This document shows, piece by piece, positions 26,647 to 35,874 of a DNA stretch of 64,000 nt. The stretch comes from Rhodococcus rhodnii. GTDB taxonomy: Bacteria; Actinomycetota; Actinomycetes; Mycobacteriales; Pseudonocardiaceae. The notes below the pieces were generated by a model. The model was not told the DNA's origin, searched no databases, and worked only from the letters and a program-made list of their open reading frames with translations. A program made the translations under genes and the position numbers. Every line of letters starts with the position of its first letter. The stretch's first letter is position 1. The DNA lies in NCBI GenBank assembly GCA_000720375.1, contig JOAA01000022.1, positions 124,001-188,000 of the forward strand. Direction: 5' to 3'.

Positions 26647-27354
26647 GTGGGCGCAAAACTGCTTGTCGTGGAGGACGACGACCGGGTTCGCGCGGTGTTG
26701 CGGTTGGCGTTGGAAGACGAGGGCTACGACGTGGCCGAGGCACCGGACGCCGAGTCCGCGCTGACCAACCTGCGGCATCATGGACCACCGGACGTGATGA
26801 TCGTGGACCTGATGCTGGGCGAGATGGACGGCTTCAGTTGCATCCGGCAGGTCCGCTACGACCACGACGTGCCGATCATCGTGGTCAGCGCCCGCGACGA
26901 CACGCACGACATCGTCGCGGCCCTCGAAGCCGGCGCGGACGACTATGTCACCAAGCCGTTCCAGATCAAGGAGATCACCGCCCGGCTGCGTGCGTTGCGT
27001 CGGCGAGCGGGCACACCCGGGCCACAAGAATCGCGGGACATCCTGCTGGACGCCGACCCGCAGCGTCCGTTGGTGCTGTCCCCGGCTGGCGGCACGGTAC
27101 GGCGTGGAGACGATGAACTGCACCTGACCTTGACGGAGTTCCGGTTGCTTTGCGAGCTGGCGGGTGAGCCGGGTCGGGTACTGAGCCGGAGCAGCTTGCT
27201 GGAACGGGTATGGGACCGCGGTTTTTTCGGTGATGACCGCATTGTCGACGTCCATATCCGCAGGTTGCGCACCAAGATCGAGAAGGATCCGTCCGATCCG
27301 AAGATCGTGGTGACCGTGCGCGGGCTGGGCTACCGGCTCGATGCCCAGCGTTAA
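26647..27354 (+). CDS. OmpR-family response regulator
   Basis: A 235-residue regulator. The receiver has the acidic pocket at E9-D10-D11, phospho-acceptor D54 (VMIVDLMLG) and K103 (DDYVTKPF). The C-terminal winged helix reads LTEFRLLCELAGEPGRVLSRSSLLERVW and ends with RGLGYRLD. It resembles CseB-type regulators. It overlaps the histidine kinase by 14 bp. Targets unknown. Confidence 0.92.
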   Translation: MGAKLLVVEDDDRVRAVLRLALEDEGYDVAEAPDAESALTNLRHHGPPDVMIVDLMLGEMDGFSCIRQVRYDHDVPIIVVSARDDTHDIVAALEAGADDYVTKPFQIKEITARLRALRRRAGTPGPQESRDILLDADPQRPLVLSPAGGTVRRGDDELHLTLTEFRLLCELAGEPGRVLSRSSLLERVWDRGFFGDDRIVDVHIRRLRTKIEKDPSDPKIVVTVRGLGYRLDAQR

Positions 27355-28705
27355 GCGCGTCAGCCTCGGCCTGCGCGGCCGGGTGATTCTGACCTTCGCC
27401 ATCGGCGCTGGCCTGATTTCGCTGGTGCTCGCGGTGTCGGTCTACACCGTCAGTCGTGGTTACCTGGATGTACAACGGGAGCGTTCGGCCGAGCGGCAAG
27501 CGTCAGCGGACGCGGACTTCGTGCGCGGACGGTTGGCGATGCGGAACGAATCGCCACAAGAGGCGCTCACCGCACTCGACCCGCCTGCCAACACCGCACT
27601 GTTGTTGTACTGGAAAGGGCAGTGGTTCACCGCACATTCGGCCCTAGGGCCGGGCGACTTGCCTGCGGACCTGGTACCGACGGTGACGGCAGGGACTCAG
27701 TCGACGCTGCCGCTCAACCGCAACGGTCAGCCATTTCTGGCCGTGGGCATTCCGCTGACCGGTGGCGATGCCTTGTTCGAAATCGCGCCCCTCGAGGAGC
27801 TCCAGGAGACCTTGGCGGTCCTGCGTACGGTGCTGGCGGCCAGCGGCATCGTGGCCACGCTCGGCGGCGCCGTGTTGGGTCTGTGGGCCAGCCGCCGGGT
27901 GCTGCAGCCGTTGCGGGACGTCGCCGGTACGGCGGCACAGATCGCAGGGGGAGAGCTCGATACCAGACTGGAGCGGACTCATGATCGTGACCTCGCGACG
28001 ATCACCGATTCGTTCAACAGCATGGTGGACTCGCTACAGCGGCGGATCGAACGAGAACGCCGGTTCTTCGGCGACGTCAGCCATGAGCTGCGGACTCCGC
28101 TGACGACTCTGGTGACTGGGGTCGGTGTGCTGGACCGGTACAGCGAGGACATGCCGGAGCGCTCCCAGCGTGCGTTGCAACTGGTTGTCAACGAGGTCGA
28201 CCACCTTCGCCGCCTGCTGGACGACCTGCTGGCCCTGGCACGGACGGAGGCAGGCCTGCACCACGACCCGCCAGAACCAGTGTCGGTCGGCGAGCTGCTC
28301 GCCCACACCATGGCGGACTCGAATCGGTCGTCCCAGTTGCTGACGGTGACATCCGATTGCACGGTGACCGGCCGCAAGCTGGCGTTGGAACGTGCGTTCA
28401 TCAACCTCATGGACAACGCCGACCGCCACGGCGGTGGGCTGCTTGATGTCACCGTTCAGCGAGACGGGCGCAACGTGGTGATTCATGTGGATGACGCAGG
28501 CCCCGGCGTACCTGAGAACGAACGTGAGCGGGTGTTTGAGCGCTTCGCCACGGGACACATCTCAAGGGGTGATACATCCGGCACCGGATTGGGGCTGGCG
28601 CTGGTCGCGGAGACAGTGGCAGCTCACGACGGCCAGGTGATGTGCACCGACAGCCCTGGTGGCGGAGCGCGTTTCACGGTCACGCTGCCGTGCGTGGATG
28701 ACTGA
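27341..28705 (+). CDS. sensor histidine kinase
   Basis: A 454-residue kinase: two membrane helices (about 16-38 and 158-185) flanking a roughly 120-residue extracytoplasmic sensor, a HAMP domain (about 185-237), HisKA with phospho-acceptor H248 in GDVSHELRTPL, and HATPase with N, G1 and G2 boxes (LMDNADRHGGG, DDAGPGVP, GTGLGLALV). It pairs with the preceding regulator. The signal is unknown. Confidence 0.92.
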   Translation: MPSVKRVSLGLRGRVILTFAIGAGLISLVLAVSVYTVSRGYLDVQRERSAERQASADADFVRGRLAMRNESPQEALTALDPPANTALLLYWKGQWFTAHSALGPGDLPADLVPTVTAGTQSTLPLNRNGQPFLAVGIPLTGGDALFEIAPLEELQETLAVLRTVLAASGIVATLGGAVLGLWASRRVLQPLRDVAGTAAQIAGGELDTRLERTHDRDLATITDSFNSMVDSLQRRIERERRFFGDVSHELRTPLTTLVTGVGVLDRYSEDMPERSQRALQLVVNEVDHLRRLLDDLLALARTEAGLHHDPPEPVSVGELLAHTMADSNRSSQLLTVTSDCTVTGRKLALERAFINLMDNADRHGGGLLDVTVQRDGRNVVIHVDDAGPGVPENERERVFERFATGHISRGDTSGTGLGLALVAETVAAHDGQVMCTDSPGGGARFTVTLPCVDD

Positions 28706-28792
28706 GCGTCACACAACTGCAAAGAAGCCACCAAGGTCGTCTCAACATGAACTGACCAAGCTTGTGGGGGTAATCAGCAACGACCTCCACGG

Positions 28793-29344
28793 ATGGATGA
28801 CATGCCGACAACCATGGACGCGGATTCCGGACAGCGAGTTGTCCGACCCAACCTCGTGGCCCGTGAGGCACTGCTGTTGTGGCCCCGACGGGTGGCCGTC
28901 TCCACCGCCACGATCCAGGAAGCCGGCCTGTGGCCCGTGTTCGCGGTGGTCCTCGGCGAGCGTGAACCCGACGAGGACCCTGGTGTTCTGCCGCTGTACG
29001 AACTGCTGGAGCAGCCCGAACACCTCGAACGCATCTCGGTCGTGGTTGGCAGGTGCCACTGGACGATCATCGATCCCCGGCATGCCCTGCTCGAATTGTC
29101 CGTGCGCGCCACGGCTCCGGTCAGCTTCGAAATCGACATCATCCTGCCCGCGAGGTCCGTGCTCAACGCCCTTGATCTGCTCGCGCGGGGCGGCACCATC
29201 GCGATCACCACTGAGCGGCACTCGGGCACGCTGACCCCTCGCGCGGACATCCGCGATGCGTTGACCAAACTCGTGCTGATCAGTTGTCCGCCGTCTGCGG
29301 AACTCGAAGCCGTGGCAGCCGCGGTCAGCGAAGCCGTCTGCTGA
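28793..29344 (+). CDS. conserved hypothetical soluble protein
   Basis: A 183-residue protein beginning MDDMPTTMDADSGQ. I recognise no family. It is globular, with alternating beta strands (FAVVLGERE, ISVVVGRCHWTIID, SFEIDIILPARSVLNALDLLARGGTIAITT) and a C-terminal helix. The distribution suggests an alpha/beta fold without membrane segments. It lies between the kinase and a small membrane gene, with a possible shared transcript (gaps 87 and 10 bp). Confidence 0.6.
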   Translation: MDDMPTTMDADSGQRVVRPNLVAREALLLWPRRVAVSTATIQEAGLWPVFAVVLGEREPDEDPGVLPLYELLEQPEHLERISVVVGRCHWTIIDPRHALLELSVRATAPVSFEIDIILPARSVLNALDLLARGGTIAITTERHSGTLTPRADIRDALTKLVLISCPPSAELEAVAAAVSEAVC

Positions 29345-29354
29345 CGAGGTCGCG

Positions 29355-29591
29355 GTGAGCAACTACTTCGGGCCGATCGATCCATACGTCCTGCTGCCAG
29401 TGGCCGCTCTGGGAAGCATGGCGCTTGTTCTTCTGCTCAACGGCATTGTGATGTGGGGCTTGGCCGCCGGTGTTCTGGCGGGCCTACTCCTGGCATTCGA
29501 CTCCTGGGCGAACCGAACAGATCCCATCCTGCAGCGCAGGCGAAATCCGTACCACCGTACGCGTCCTCCATACCGCTATACCCGTTACTGA
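29355..29591 (+). CDS. small two-helix membrane protein
   Basis: A 78-residue protein from GTG 29355: MSNYFGPIDPYVLLPVAALG, a helix, a second helix WGLAAGVLAGLLLAFDSW, then a basic, Tyr-rich tail (RRRNPYHRTRPPYRYTRY). It begins 10 bp after the preceding gene. No family recognised. Confidence 0.6.
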   Translation: MSNYFGPIDPYVLLPVAALGSMALVLLLNGIVMWGLAAGVLAGLLLAFDSWANRTDPILQRRRNPYHRTRPPYRYTRY

Positions 29592-29620
29592 CGCTGCGGT
29601 CGATCAACACATGTTCAATA

Positions 29621-29630
29621 CAACTCTTGC
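29621..29630 (-). promoter_or_regulatory. GCAA-N3-TTG box
   Basis: Minus strand GCAAGAGTTG then TATTG. It lies between the convergent ends of the small membrane gene and MarR 2, with no start codon directly downstream on either strand, so its target is unclear. Confidence 0.35.
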
Positions 29631-29653
29631 GCATATCAGTCGTTACCAGACGG

Positions 29654-30145
29654 CTAGAGCCAAATAGGCTCGGCCCGGTCGACGTTGGTCGATTCACCGC
29701 CGGCCGTGGTGAACGCGGTGAGGGCACGGATCAGACCACGCCGTGCCGTGGGAGACATCTCGCCCACTATCTCCGCGATCTGCGCACGTCGTCGTTTGGT
29801 GACGTTGCGCACGACTGTCCGGCCGCTCCTGGTGAGGGCGACAACGAGTTCTCGTCTGGAGGTCGGGCTTGTCTGGCGGTCGATGAGACCCGCGTTGACG
29901 AGCCGGTCCACTGTACGGGTGGCCGTGGAGGGATTGACACCGAGCGTCGCTGCGACCGACACGAGTTTCTGCGGCCCTTTGGCGTCGAGCACGACCAGAA
30001 CGCGGAACTGCGGGATCGTGATGGTGTCGTCGACAGCGGCGATGGACCGTGCCGAGACGGCGACCAGAAGACGGGATGCGGCCAGTACCGCGTCAGTGAC
30101 CGCGTCGACGTCGTCAGGTGCGTGAGCGGGTAAAGGGCGAGTCAT
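29654..30145 (-). CDS. MarR-family regulator 2
   Basis: A 163-residue winged-helix regulator, closely similar to MarR 1 at 11509 from the N-terminus (DDVDAVTDAVLAASRLLVAV identical) through the recognition helix (LGVNPSTATRTVDRLVNAGLID). ATG 30145 corresponds to the MarR 1 start. A box at 30193 lies 48 bp upstream. The near-identity of the DNA-reading region suggests shared or overlapping targets. Confidence 0.85.
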   Translation of the reverse strand: MTRPLPAHAPDDVDAVTDAVLAASRLLVAVSARSIAAVDDTITIPQFRVLVVLDAKGPQKLVSVAATLGVNPSTATRTVDRLVNAGLIDRQTSPTSRRELVVALTRSGRTVVRNVTKRRRAQIAEIVGEMSPTARRGLIRALTAFTTAGGESTNVDRAEPIWL

Positions 30146-30192
30146 GCGGTAGAAGTACCTCACATCCGACGTTTGAAACGTTCGAGTCGTCC

Positions 30193-30203
30193 GCAAGTGT
30201 TGC
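30193..30203 (+). promoter_or_regulatory. GCAA-N3-TTG box
   Basis: GCAAGTGTTGC, 48 bp upstream of MarR 2 and also upstream of the VOC remnant on the other strand. Confidence 0.5.
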
Positions 30204-30237
30204 GCCCCGGAACAGTTGTCGTACTTGGTTGAAGGCT

Positions 30238-30387
30238 GTGGCACTCTGTCGCAGGGACATCGCCAAGGCGGCCGACGAGTTGCGTACCGGGGAGCCGATA
30301 TCGATCGTGGACCTCGGCGTGAACGCTGGGGAAATGGACGAGATGTGGGTCCGCGATCCGCACGGTGTGCGGATCGTTCTGCTGTAG
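30238..30387 (+). pseudogene. glyoxalase/VOC-family remnant (C-terminal part)
   Basis: The frame from about 30238 encodes KAADELRTGEP and then ISIVDLGVNAGEMDEMWVRDPHGVRIVLL, which reads like the final strand-helix-strand of a VOC (glyoxalase/bleomycin resistance) domain, with the typical D-PDG/HG-x-x-I/V ending. Only about 50 residues remain and there is no matching N-terminal half upstream. Probably a decayed gene. Confidence 0.55.
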
Positions 30388-30455
30388 ATCCCTTCTGCTC
30401 ATCCACTGCGGACGGACATCCGGTCTGGAACGTGACCGATGTAGACATGTATGGC

Positions 30456-30466
30456 GCAATAATTGC
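30456..30466 (+). promoter_or_regulatory. GCAA-N3-TTG box inside a perfect palindrome
   Basis: GCAATAATTGC lies inside the 15-bp perfect palindrome GCGCAATAATTGCGC, the most symmetric copy in the window. It is 117 bp upstream of the SSS symporter at 30583. Confidence 0.6.
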
Positions 30467-30582
30467 GCTATGCGTCTGAACGTCGTCAGGCAATCTGCGA
30501 ATGTGATGGCCCGGGCGTAGCGTGCTGGACACGATGGCTTTTCGCTTCTCCCAGTGGACCGAGTGGTTCGAGGAGTGTCCGC

Positions 30583-32289
30583 ATGCGTGTACTGGCCCAG
30601 GCGAACCTTCGACTCGACGCTGACGTGATCGACTATGTGCTGATCGGTGCGTATTTCCTTGTCGTACTTGGCATCGGCTACCTGGTGCGTCGTCATGTGT
30701 CGACAAGTCTTGACTTCTTCCTGTCTGGTCGTTCACTGCCCGCGTGGGTGACCGGACTGGCGTTCATCGCGGCGAATCTCGGCGCGATCGAGGTCATGGG
30801 CATGTCCGCGAACGGCGCACAGTACGGGATGCCGACTGCACACTACTTCTGGATCGGCGCTGTGCCCGCGATGTTGTTCCTCGGCATCGTGATGATGCCG
30901 TTCTACTACGGGTCGAAGGTGCGCAGCGTTCCGGAGTTCATGTTGCGCCGCTTCAGCAAACCGGCGCATCTGGTGAACAGCATCAGTTTCGCCGTCGCGC
31001 AGATCCTGATCGCCGGGATCAATCTGTTCCTGCTCGCCACAGTCGTGAACCTGTTGCTGGGTTGGCCGGTGTGGGTCTCGGTGATAGCCGCGGCGGGCAT
31101 AGTGCTTGTTTACACGGCATTGGGCGGACTGTCCGCGGCGATCTTCAACGAAGTGCTCCAGTTCTTCGTCATTGTCGCCGCATTGCTACCGCTGACGATC
31201 GTGGGTCTGATCGAAGTAGGCGGTTGGCAGGGCTTGGTCGACCGGTTGTCGGCCGCACCCGGTGGTGCCGCGCAGACGCACACTTGGCCGGGCAACCAGC
31301 TGACGGGTTTCACCAGCGACCTGCTTTCTGTGGTCGGACTGGTCTTCGGCCTCGGTTTCGTGCTGTCGTTTGGTTACTGGACCACGAACTTCGTCGAAGT
31401 GCAGCGGGCGATGGCATCGCGGAGCATGTCGGCCGCGAGACGTACGCCGATCATCGGCGCCTTCCCGAAGATGTTCATCCCGTTCATCGTGATCGTGCCC
31501 GGCATGATCGCCGCGGTCTCGGTCAACGAGTTGCAAGGCGAGAACAAGGCAGCGCTGATGGCTGGTGCGCAGAGCGCACCGAGCGGGGCGACGTTCAACG
31601 ACGCGTTGCTCCTGTTGATGCGGGATCTGTTGCCCAATGGGATGCTGGGGATTGCGGTCGCGGGGCTGATGGCTGCGTTCATGGCGGGTATGGCGGCGAA
31701 TTTGAGCTCCTTCAACACCGTGTTCACCTATGATCTCTGGCAGTCCTATGTGGTCAAGGACAGACCGGATGGCTACTACCTGCGAGCCGGTCGTGTCGTG
31801 ACTGCGGCGGCCACACTGCTGGCGATTGGCACGGCTTTCATCGCGGCCAGCTACGCCAACCTGATGGACTACCTCCAGCAGCTGTTCTCATTCTTCAACG
31901 CACCTTTGTTCGCGACGTTCATCCTGGGCATGTTCTGGAAGCGGATGACGCCAACCGCTGGGTGGACAGGTCTTGTCTCGGGCACGCTGGCGGCGATCGG
32001 GGTGTTCGTTCTCGTCCAGACAGGAGCGTGGGATCTGCCGGGGCAAGGCGGGGCGTTCGTCGGCGCGGGGGCCGCGTTCGTGGTCGACATCGTGGTGAGC
32101 GTGGTCGTCTCCTACCGCACGGTGCCCAAGCCGGAGCCCGCGCTCGTTGGCTTGGTGTACTCGCTGACACCCAAGCAACAGCGTCGTCATTCGGCCACTG
32201 GTGCCGACGCCGGGTGGTATCGCAATCCTGGTCTGCTCGCCGGCATCGCACTGGCGATCACGATCGCACTGAACATCATCTTCTTCTAG
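30583..32289 (+). CDS. sodium:solute symporter (SSS family)
   Basis: A 568-residue transporter with thirteen to fourteen helices. SSS hallmarks include a first helix VIDYVLIGAYFLVVLGIGYLVRR, DFFLSGRSLPAWVTGLAFIAANLGAIEVMG and the later FMAGMAANLSSFNTVFTYDLW. Sugars, inositol or carboxylates are typical substrates; the sequence does not decide. GAGGAG is 8 bases before ATG 30583. A small membrane gene follows 9 bp later, probably a partner. Confidence 0.88.
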   Translation: MRVLAQANLRLDADVIDYVLIGAYFLVVLGIGYLVRRHVSTSLDFFLSGRSLPAWVTGLAFIAANLGAIEVMGMSANGAQYGMPTAHYFWIGAVPAMLFLGIVMMPFYYGSKVRSVPEFMLRRFSKPAHLVNSISFAVAQILIAGINLFLLATVVNLLLGWPVWVSVIAAAGIVLVYTALGGLSAAIFNEVLQFFVIVAALLPLTIVGLIEVGGWQGLVDRLSAAPGGAAQTHTWPGNQLTGFTSDLLSVVGLVFGLGFVLSFGYWTTNFVEVQRAMASRSMSAARRTPIIGAFPKMFIPFIVIVPGMIAAVSVNELQGENKAALMAGAQSAPSGATFNDALLLLMRDLLPNGMLGIAVAGLMAAFMAGMAANLSSFNTVFTYDLWQSYVVKDRPDGYYLRAGRVVTAAATLLAIGTAFIAASYANLMDYLQQLFSFFNAPLFATFILGMFWKRMTPTAGWTGLVSGTLAAIGVFVLVQTGAWDLPGQGGAFVGAGAAFVVDIVVSVVVSYRTVPKPEPALVGLVYSLTPKQQRRHSATGADAGWYRNPGLLAGIALAITIALNIIFF

Positions 32290-32298
32290 GCGGGAGTC

Positions 32299-32547
32299 AT
32301 GGGATCGAAGTCAAAGACCCATCGTGCCGGTGTGTTCGACATCCGTGTGGTGATCGCGCTGCTGATCGGGGCCTACGGTGTGGTGATCACTGTGTTGGGC
32401 ATTGGGTTCACCACCGACGAGCAGATCCAGAAGTCCGCAGGGGTCAACGTCAACCTGTGGGCTGGGATCGGCATGCTGTTGTTCGCCGCCGGGTTCATCG
32501 CCTGGGCCTGGTTGCGCCCGGTGAAAGTGCCGGACGAGTCGGACTGA
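32299..32547 (+). CDS. small membrane protein linked to the symporter
   Basis: An 82-residue protein with a basic N-terminus and two helices (IRVVIALLIGAYGVVITVLGIGF and LWAGIGMLLFAAGFIAWAWL). It follows the SSS gene by 9 bp with GGGAG before the ATG. Small two-helix partners are known next to some SSS transporters. It converges with the CPBP protease gene. Confidence 0.7.
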   Translation: MGSKSKTHRAGVFDIRVVIALLIGAYGVVITVLGIGFTTDEQIQKSAGVNVNLWAGIGMLLFAAGFIAWAWLRPVKVPDESD

Positions 32548-32549
32548 CG

Positions 32550-33311
32550 TCAGGTGGTGGTCGTCAGAAACAGTGTGACGGCTGGCAGGAAGTTGTTCAC
32601 CTGGTGAGCCACCACGCTCGCGAGGACGTTGCCGGTGAACATCCTTGCCAGGCCGAAGGGGATGGACAGAACCAGCAGCAAAGGCGTGCGCAGGAGCTCA
32701 AGGTGTGCGAAGGAGAACGCCAGGCTGGTGATGGCGAAGATCATCCAGCGATTCCACTGCCAGTGCTCCAGCGCTCGCCACAACAGGCCACGGAAAATCA
32801 CTTCCTCGCCAACGGGGGCGATGAACAGCACGATGAGGAACGCGGTCACAGCGGCGAGCACGTCCAGCTGCCTGCCCGTGAAGGCCTCGCCGACCGCTGA
32901 TTCGGCCTGATCGGTGCCTACCCAGCTGCTCCAGATCAGCGCCGCGGGCAGGGTGACCAGCAGACCACCGATCCCGAAGGCCAGCCCTGTTCGAACATCT
33001 CGCCACTTCCAGCGGATGGCGAGTTCGCGGCGAACACGTTCCTGCCGAGGCCCTGCACCGAAAAGCACCGTACCTGCCACAGCCACCATCGCGGCCAACA
33101 TGGTCGGTACCGCCAGCACAGCCAGCAATGCTTCCACCGGTAGGCGTCTCTGCTCCAGGAAAGTGGGATCGGCAACGGCGAACGGCAACAATACGAGGAC
33201 GGATGCCGCTACCAGTGTCACCTCGGCGGCGACGAACACGGCCAGCATCTTCAACCCCGCTCGCAATCCGCCTGCGGGCCGACGGTCTGTTGACGGTTTG
33301 GGCAGGTTCAC
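32550..33311 (-). CDS. CPBP/CAAX-type intramembrane metalloprotease
   Basis: A 253-residue membrane protein with the abortive-infection/CPBP motifs: EEVIFRG with catalytic E169-E170 and an Arg, then FSFAHLE with a metal-ligand His, then VVAHQVNN. It is expected to cleave within membranes or mature exported peptides; the substrate is unknown. GTG 33311 overlaps the YihY stop by 4 bp. Last gene of a four-gene MarR/S2P/YihY/CPBP operon. Confidence 0.85.
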   Translation of the reverse strand: MNLPKPSTDRRPAGGLRAGLKMLAVFVAAEVTLVAASVLVLLPFAVADPTFLEQRRLPVEALLAVLAVPTMLAAMVAVAGTVLFGAGPRQERVRRELAIRWKWRDVRTGLAFGIGGLLVTLPAALIWSSWVGTDQAESAVGEAFTGRQLDVLAAVTAFLIVLFIAPVGEEVIFRGLLWRALEHWQWNRWMIFAITSLAFSFAHLELLRTPLLLVLSIPFGLARMFTGNVLASVVAHQVNNFLPAVTLFLTTTT

Positions 33312-34147
33312 GATGTGTTCGTACCTCGACTTTTCGCCATTTCCGCGTCGACCTCGGCACCGAGCAGGATCGCGAACGCGGAGATGTACAGCCAGAGCAT
33401 CAGCACCACCAAGCCGGTCAGCGTTCCATAGGTCGCGTGATAGTCGGCAAGGCTTTCGACGTACAGGGTGAACCCGGCCGATCCCGCCATCCACACCAAG
33501 AGTGCGACGAGCGATCCCCAACTGAACCATCGGCGTCGGGCCTGCTCGCGGTCCGGACCGTAGCGATACAGAACCGTGATGGCGCCCCAGAGCACGACGA
33601 CCAGCCCGCCCCAGCGGACAACGCTGACGACCCATCTGACATCTTCCGGAACACCGAGTACATCCAGCGCGATGGGCAACACTGCCATGGCGGCCAGTGC
33701 GATCGCTGAAACCACGATCGCGCCGACGGTGAACAACAGCGCCAGCCCGCGAACACGGAGGAAACCTCGATCTTCCGGTTGATCGAAAGCTCGCATCAGC
33801 CCGGCGATCAGGGCACGCATGGCTGTGGACGTGATCCACAACAGCGCTCCCGTGCTGACGAGCAAACCCACGGTCAGATCACGGGTTCCTAGCTCGGTCG
33901 CGCCTTGGAGCTGTCGGATCAGCAAGTCGCGTGCCGGATCCGGAAGCGCGGACAACAAAGGCGTGAGCTGATCGCGCACATGAGCGGTGTCGGCGGTCAG
34001 CGAGTACACGGTCAGCAGTGTGATCAGCGCTGGAGGGACCGCGAGCATCCCGAAGAAACCGATGCCCGCCGCGGCCATCGGCAACTGGTCGTCCCAGACC
34101 TCGTGGAATACCCGCCTTGACGTCCGGAGCGAGTCGCGAATCTTCAT
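33308..34147 (-). CDS. YihY/BrkB-family membrane protein
   Basis: A 279-residue protein with about six helices. The family start WDDQLPMAAAGIGFFGMLAVPPALITLLTVY and late motif YATYGTLTGLVVLMLWLYISAFAILLGAEV are typical of YihY/virulence-factor BrkB. Function of the family is uncertain. Its ATG overlaps the site-2 protease stop (ATGA) and its stop overlaps the CPBP start, so it is translationally coupled to both. Confidence 0.88.
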   Translation of the reverse strand: MKIRDSLRTSRRVFHEVWDDQLPMAAAGIGFFGMLAVPPALITLLTVYSLTADTAHVRDQLTPLLSALPDPARDLLIRQLQGATELGTRDLTVGLLVSTGALLWITSTAMRALIAGLMRAFDQPEDRGFLRVRGLALLFTVGAIVVSAIALAAMAVLPIALDVLGVPEDVRWVVSVVRWGGLVVVLWGAITVLYRYGPDREQARRRWFSWGSLVALLVWMAGSAGFTLYVESLADYHATYGTLTGLVVLMLWLYISAFAILLGAEVDAEMAKSRGTNTS

Positions 34148-35283
34148 GGCTGGCCGGGGCGAGGGGAATAGTGCAGTGCGTGTATGGCAACCGCTCGGCT
34201 GATGTCGCTGGGAGACACGATGCCGACTAAACGATCATCGGCGAGCACCAGTGCCCTTCCGTCAGCGCAGCCGTTCATCAGTGGCAGCAAAGTGGACAGT
34301 GGTTCGTCCGGCCGGACCAGTGGAATCTGGTTCGGTGGGCAGGCGATTTCCCGTAGTATGCTGTCTTCCCGCCGCTCAACGGGCACTGATCGCAATCTGT
34401 TGAGCGTGACCAAGCCTTGCAGTCCGCCGTGCGAGTCGAGCAGCGGAAACGCCGAGTGGCGCCGGGTCATGACGACGTCGCGGACAAAGTCGGCGACGGT
34501 GATGTCCGCCGGGGCGGTCTCAGGATTCGCCGTCATCACATCTTGTACGCGCATACCTTCCAAGGCTGCACCGGTGCGGGCTTGGTGTTCTTCAGCGCCT
34601 GCCATGGTGGCGACAAACAGTCCCAACAGGACCCACCACAATCCGAATCCCGTCCCCGACAGTGCGCGGAACAGCCCGAATCCGATCAGCAGGAATCCGA
34701 AGCCCCTACCTGCCCGCGCGGCCCACACAGTGGCGATCAGCCGGTCTCCTCGCCACCGCCACACCGCGGCTCGCAGGACCCGTCCACCGTCCAATGGCGC
34801 AGCGGGGATCAAGTTGAACGCCGCGAGCAACAGATTGATCCAGGCCAAGTAACCGAATACGCCCGCGCCGAGCATGAACAGTTCACCGGCCTCGGTCAAC
34901 CACGAAAGCAGGAAGAATCCCGCCGCGGTGACCGCGCTGACAGCGGGGCCGACTACCGCGATACGGAACTCGGCTCCTGGCGTCAGTGCCTCACCACCGA
35001 ACCTGGCTACTCCGCCCAGCAACCACAGTGTGATGCCCTCCACTTTTACGCCGTTGCGTCGCGCCACGACTGCGTGCGACAACTCGTGCGCCAGCAGCGA
35101 CAACACGAATAGCCCGATGGCTAGGACAGCAGCCAGCAGATACCACCCTGGCCAGCGGCCAGGAAAGGCCCGAGGTAGCTCTGCGGCCAGACCGACGAGA
35201 AGGAGCGCGGCTATGCCGAAAACACTCCAATGCAACCCCACTGGGACGCCCGCTATTCGTCCAAGGCGGATGGTCGCTTTCAT
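34144..35283 (-). CDS. site-2 protease (M50) with tandem CBS domains
   Basis: A 379-residue zinc intramembrane protease. The HExxH is HELSH with ligands H66 and H70 and catalytic E67; the third ligand is in AAPLDGGRVLRA. After the membrane core, a CBS pair (about residues 245-375) ends the protein, for example RVQDVMTANPETAPADITV. This is the layout of the Rip3-type proteins such as Rv2625c of the mycobacterial dormancy regulon. It overlaps MarR 3 and YihY by 4 bp each. CBS domains suggest nucleotide control. Confidence 0.9.
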   Translation of the reverse strand: MKATIRLGRIAGVPVGLHWSVFGIAALLLVGLAAELPRAFPGRWPGWYLLAAVLAIGLFVLSLLAHELSHAVVARRNGVKVEGITLWLLGGVARFGGEALTPGAEFRIAVVGPAVSAVTAAGFFLLSWLTEAGELFMLGAGVFGYLAWINLLLAAFNLIPAAPLDGGRVLRAAVWRWRGDRLIATVWAARAGRGFGFLLIGFGLFRALSGTGFGLWWVLLGLFVATMAGAEEHQARTGAALEGMRVQDVMTANPETAPADITVADFVRDVVMTRRHSAFPLLDSHGGLQGLVTLNRLRSVPVERREDSILREIACPPNQIPLVRPDEPLSTLLPLMNGCADGRALVLADDRLVGIVSPSDISRAVAIHALHYSPRPGQP

Positions 35284-35786
35284 GGTCGGCCTCCTGATAC
35301 TTCACTGCGGCGGGCCGACAGTGAACGGGCGGCGTTCCTGAGAGCGCCAAGCGCCCATGTCAACTCTCGTCGGTCCCTTGCCGACATGTCCGCGACGATC
35401 CGTGCGATGGCACGCCTGCGCCGTGCATGCACCGCGTTCACCAAGGCGGTTCCCGCTGGTGTGAGGACGATGAGCGTGCCACGACGCTTCTGCGGGTCCA
35501 GCCGCCGAACCGCGTAACCCGCTTTGATCAACTTGCCGACGGTCCGCGTCACGGTCGAGGCATGCTGGCCGACGCAACCGGCGAGCCCGCCCACCGTGCG
35601 CGGCCCACACGAATGCAGCACCATCATCATGCGAAACTGCGCTGTAGTGACAGATGAGGCAACGGTCGCCACCGCTTGGTCGGTGACGGTTAGCAAGACC
35701 TGTGACGCGTCGGCCACGGCTGTGGTGACCGCGTCGAGGTCGCTACCGACATCGATGGTCGGCTGTTGGATCGGGATAGTGCCCAT
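35280..35786 (-). CDS. MarR-family regulator 3
   Basis: A 168-residue winged-helix protein, more distant from MarR 1 and 2 (shared pattern DLDAVTTAVADASQVLLTV and GQHASTVTRTVGKLIKAGYAVRR). As the first gene of the MarR/S2P/YihY/CPBP operon it is the likely local regulator. ATG 35786 is the natural start; a box at 35875 lies 89 bp upstream. Confidence 0.85.
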   Translation of the reverse strand: MGTIPIQQPTIDVGSDLDAVTTAVADASQVLLTVTDQAVATVASSVTTAQFRMMMVLHSCGPRTVGGLAGCVGQHASTVTRTVGKLIKAGYAVRRLDPQKRRGTLIVLTPAGTALVNAVHARRRRAIARIVADMSARDRRELTWALGALRNAARSLSARRSEVSGGRP

Positions 35787-35874
35787 TGCAGGCTCCCGGC
35801 TGTTGTTCGAGATCGTGTGAACGATCTATGTACCCGTGCAGTGGCAGCGCAAACCAGATTGAACTTTGCAATCA

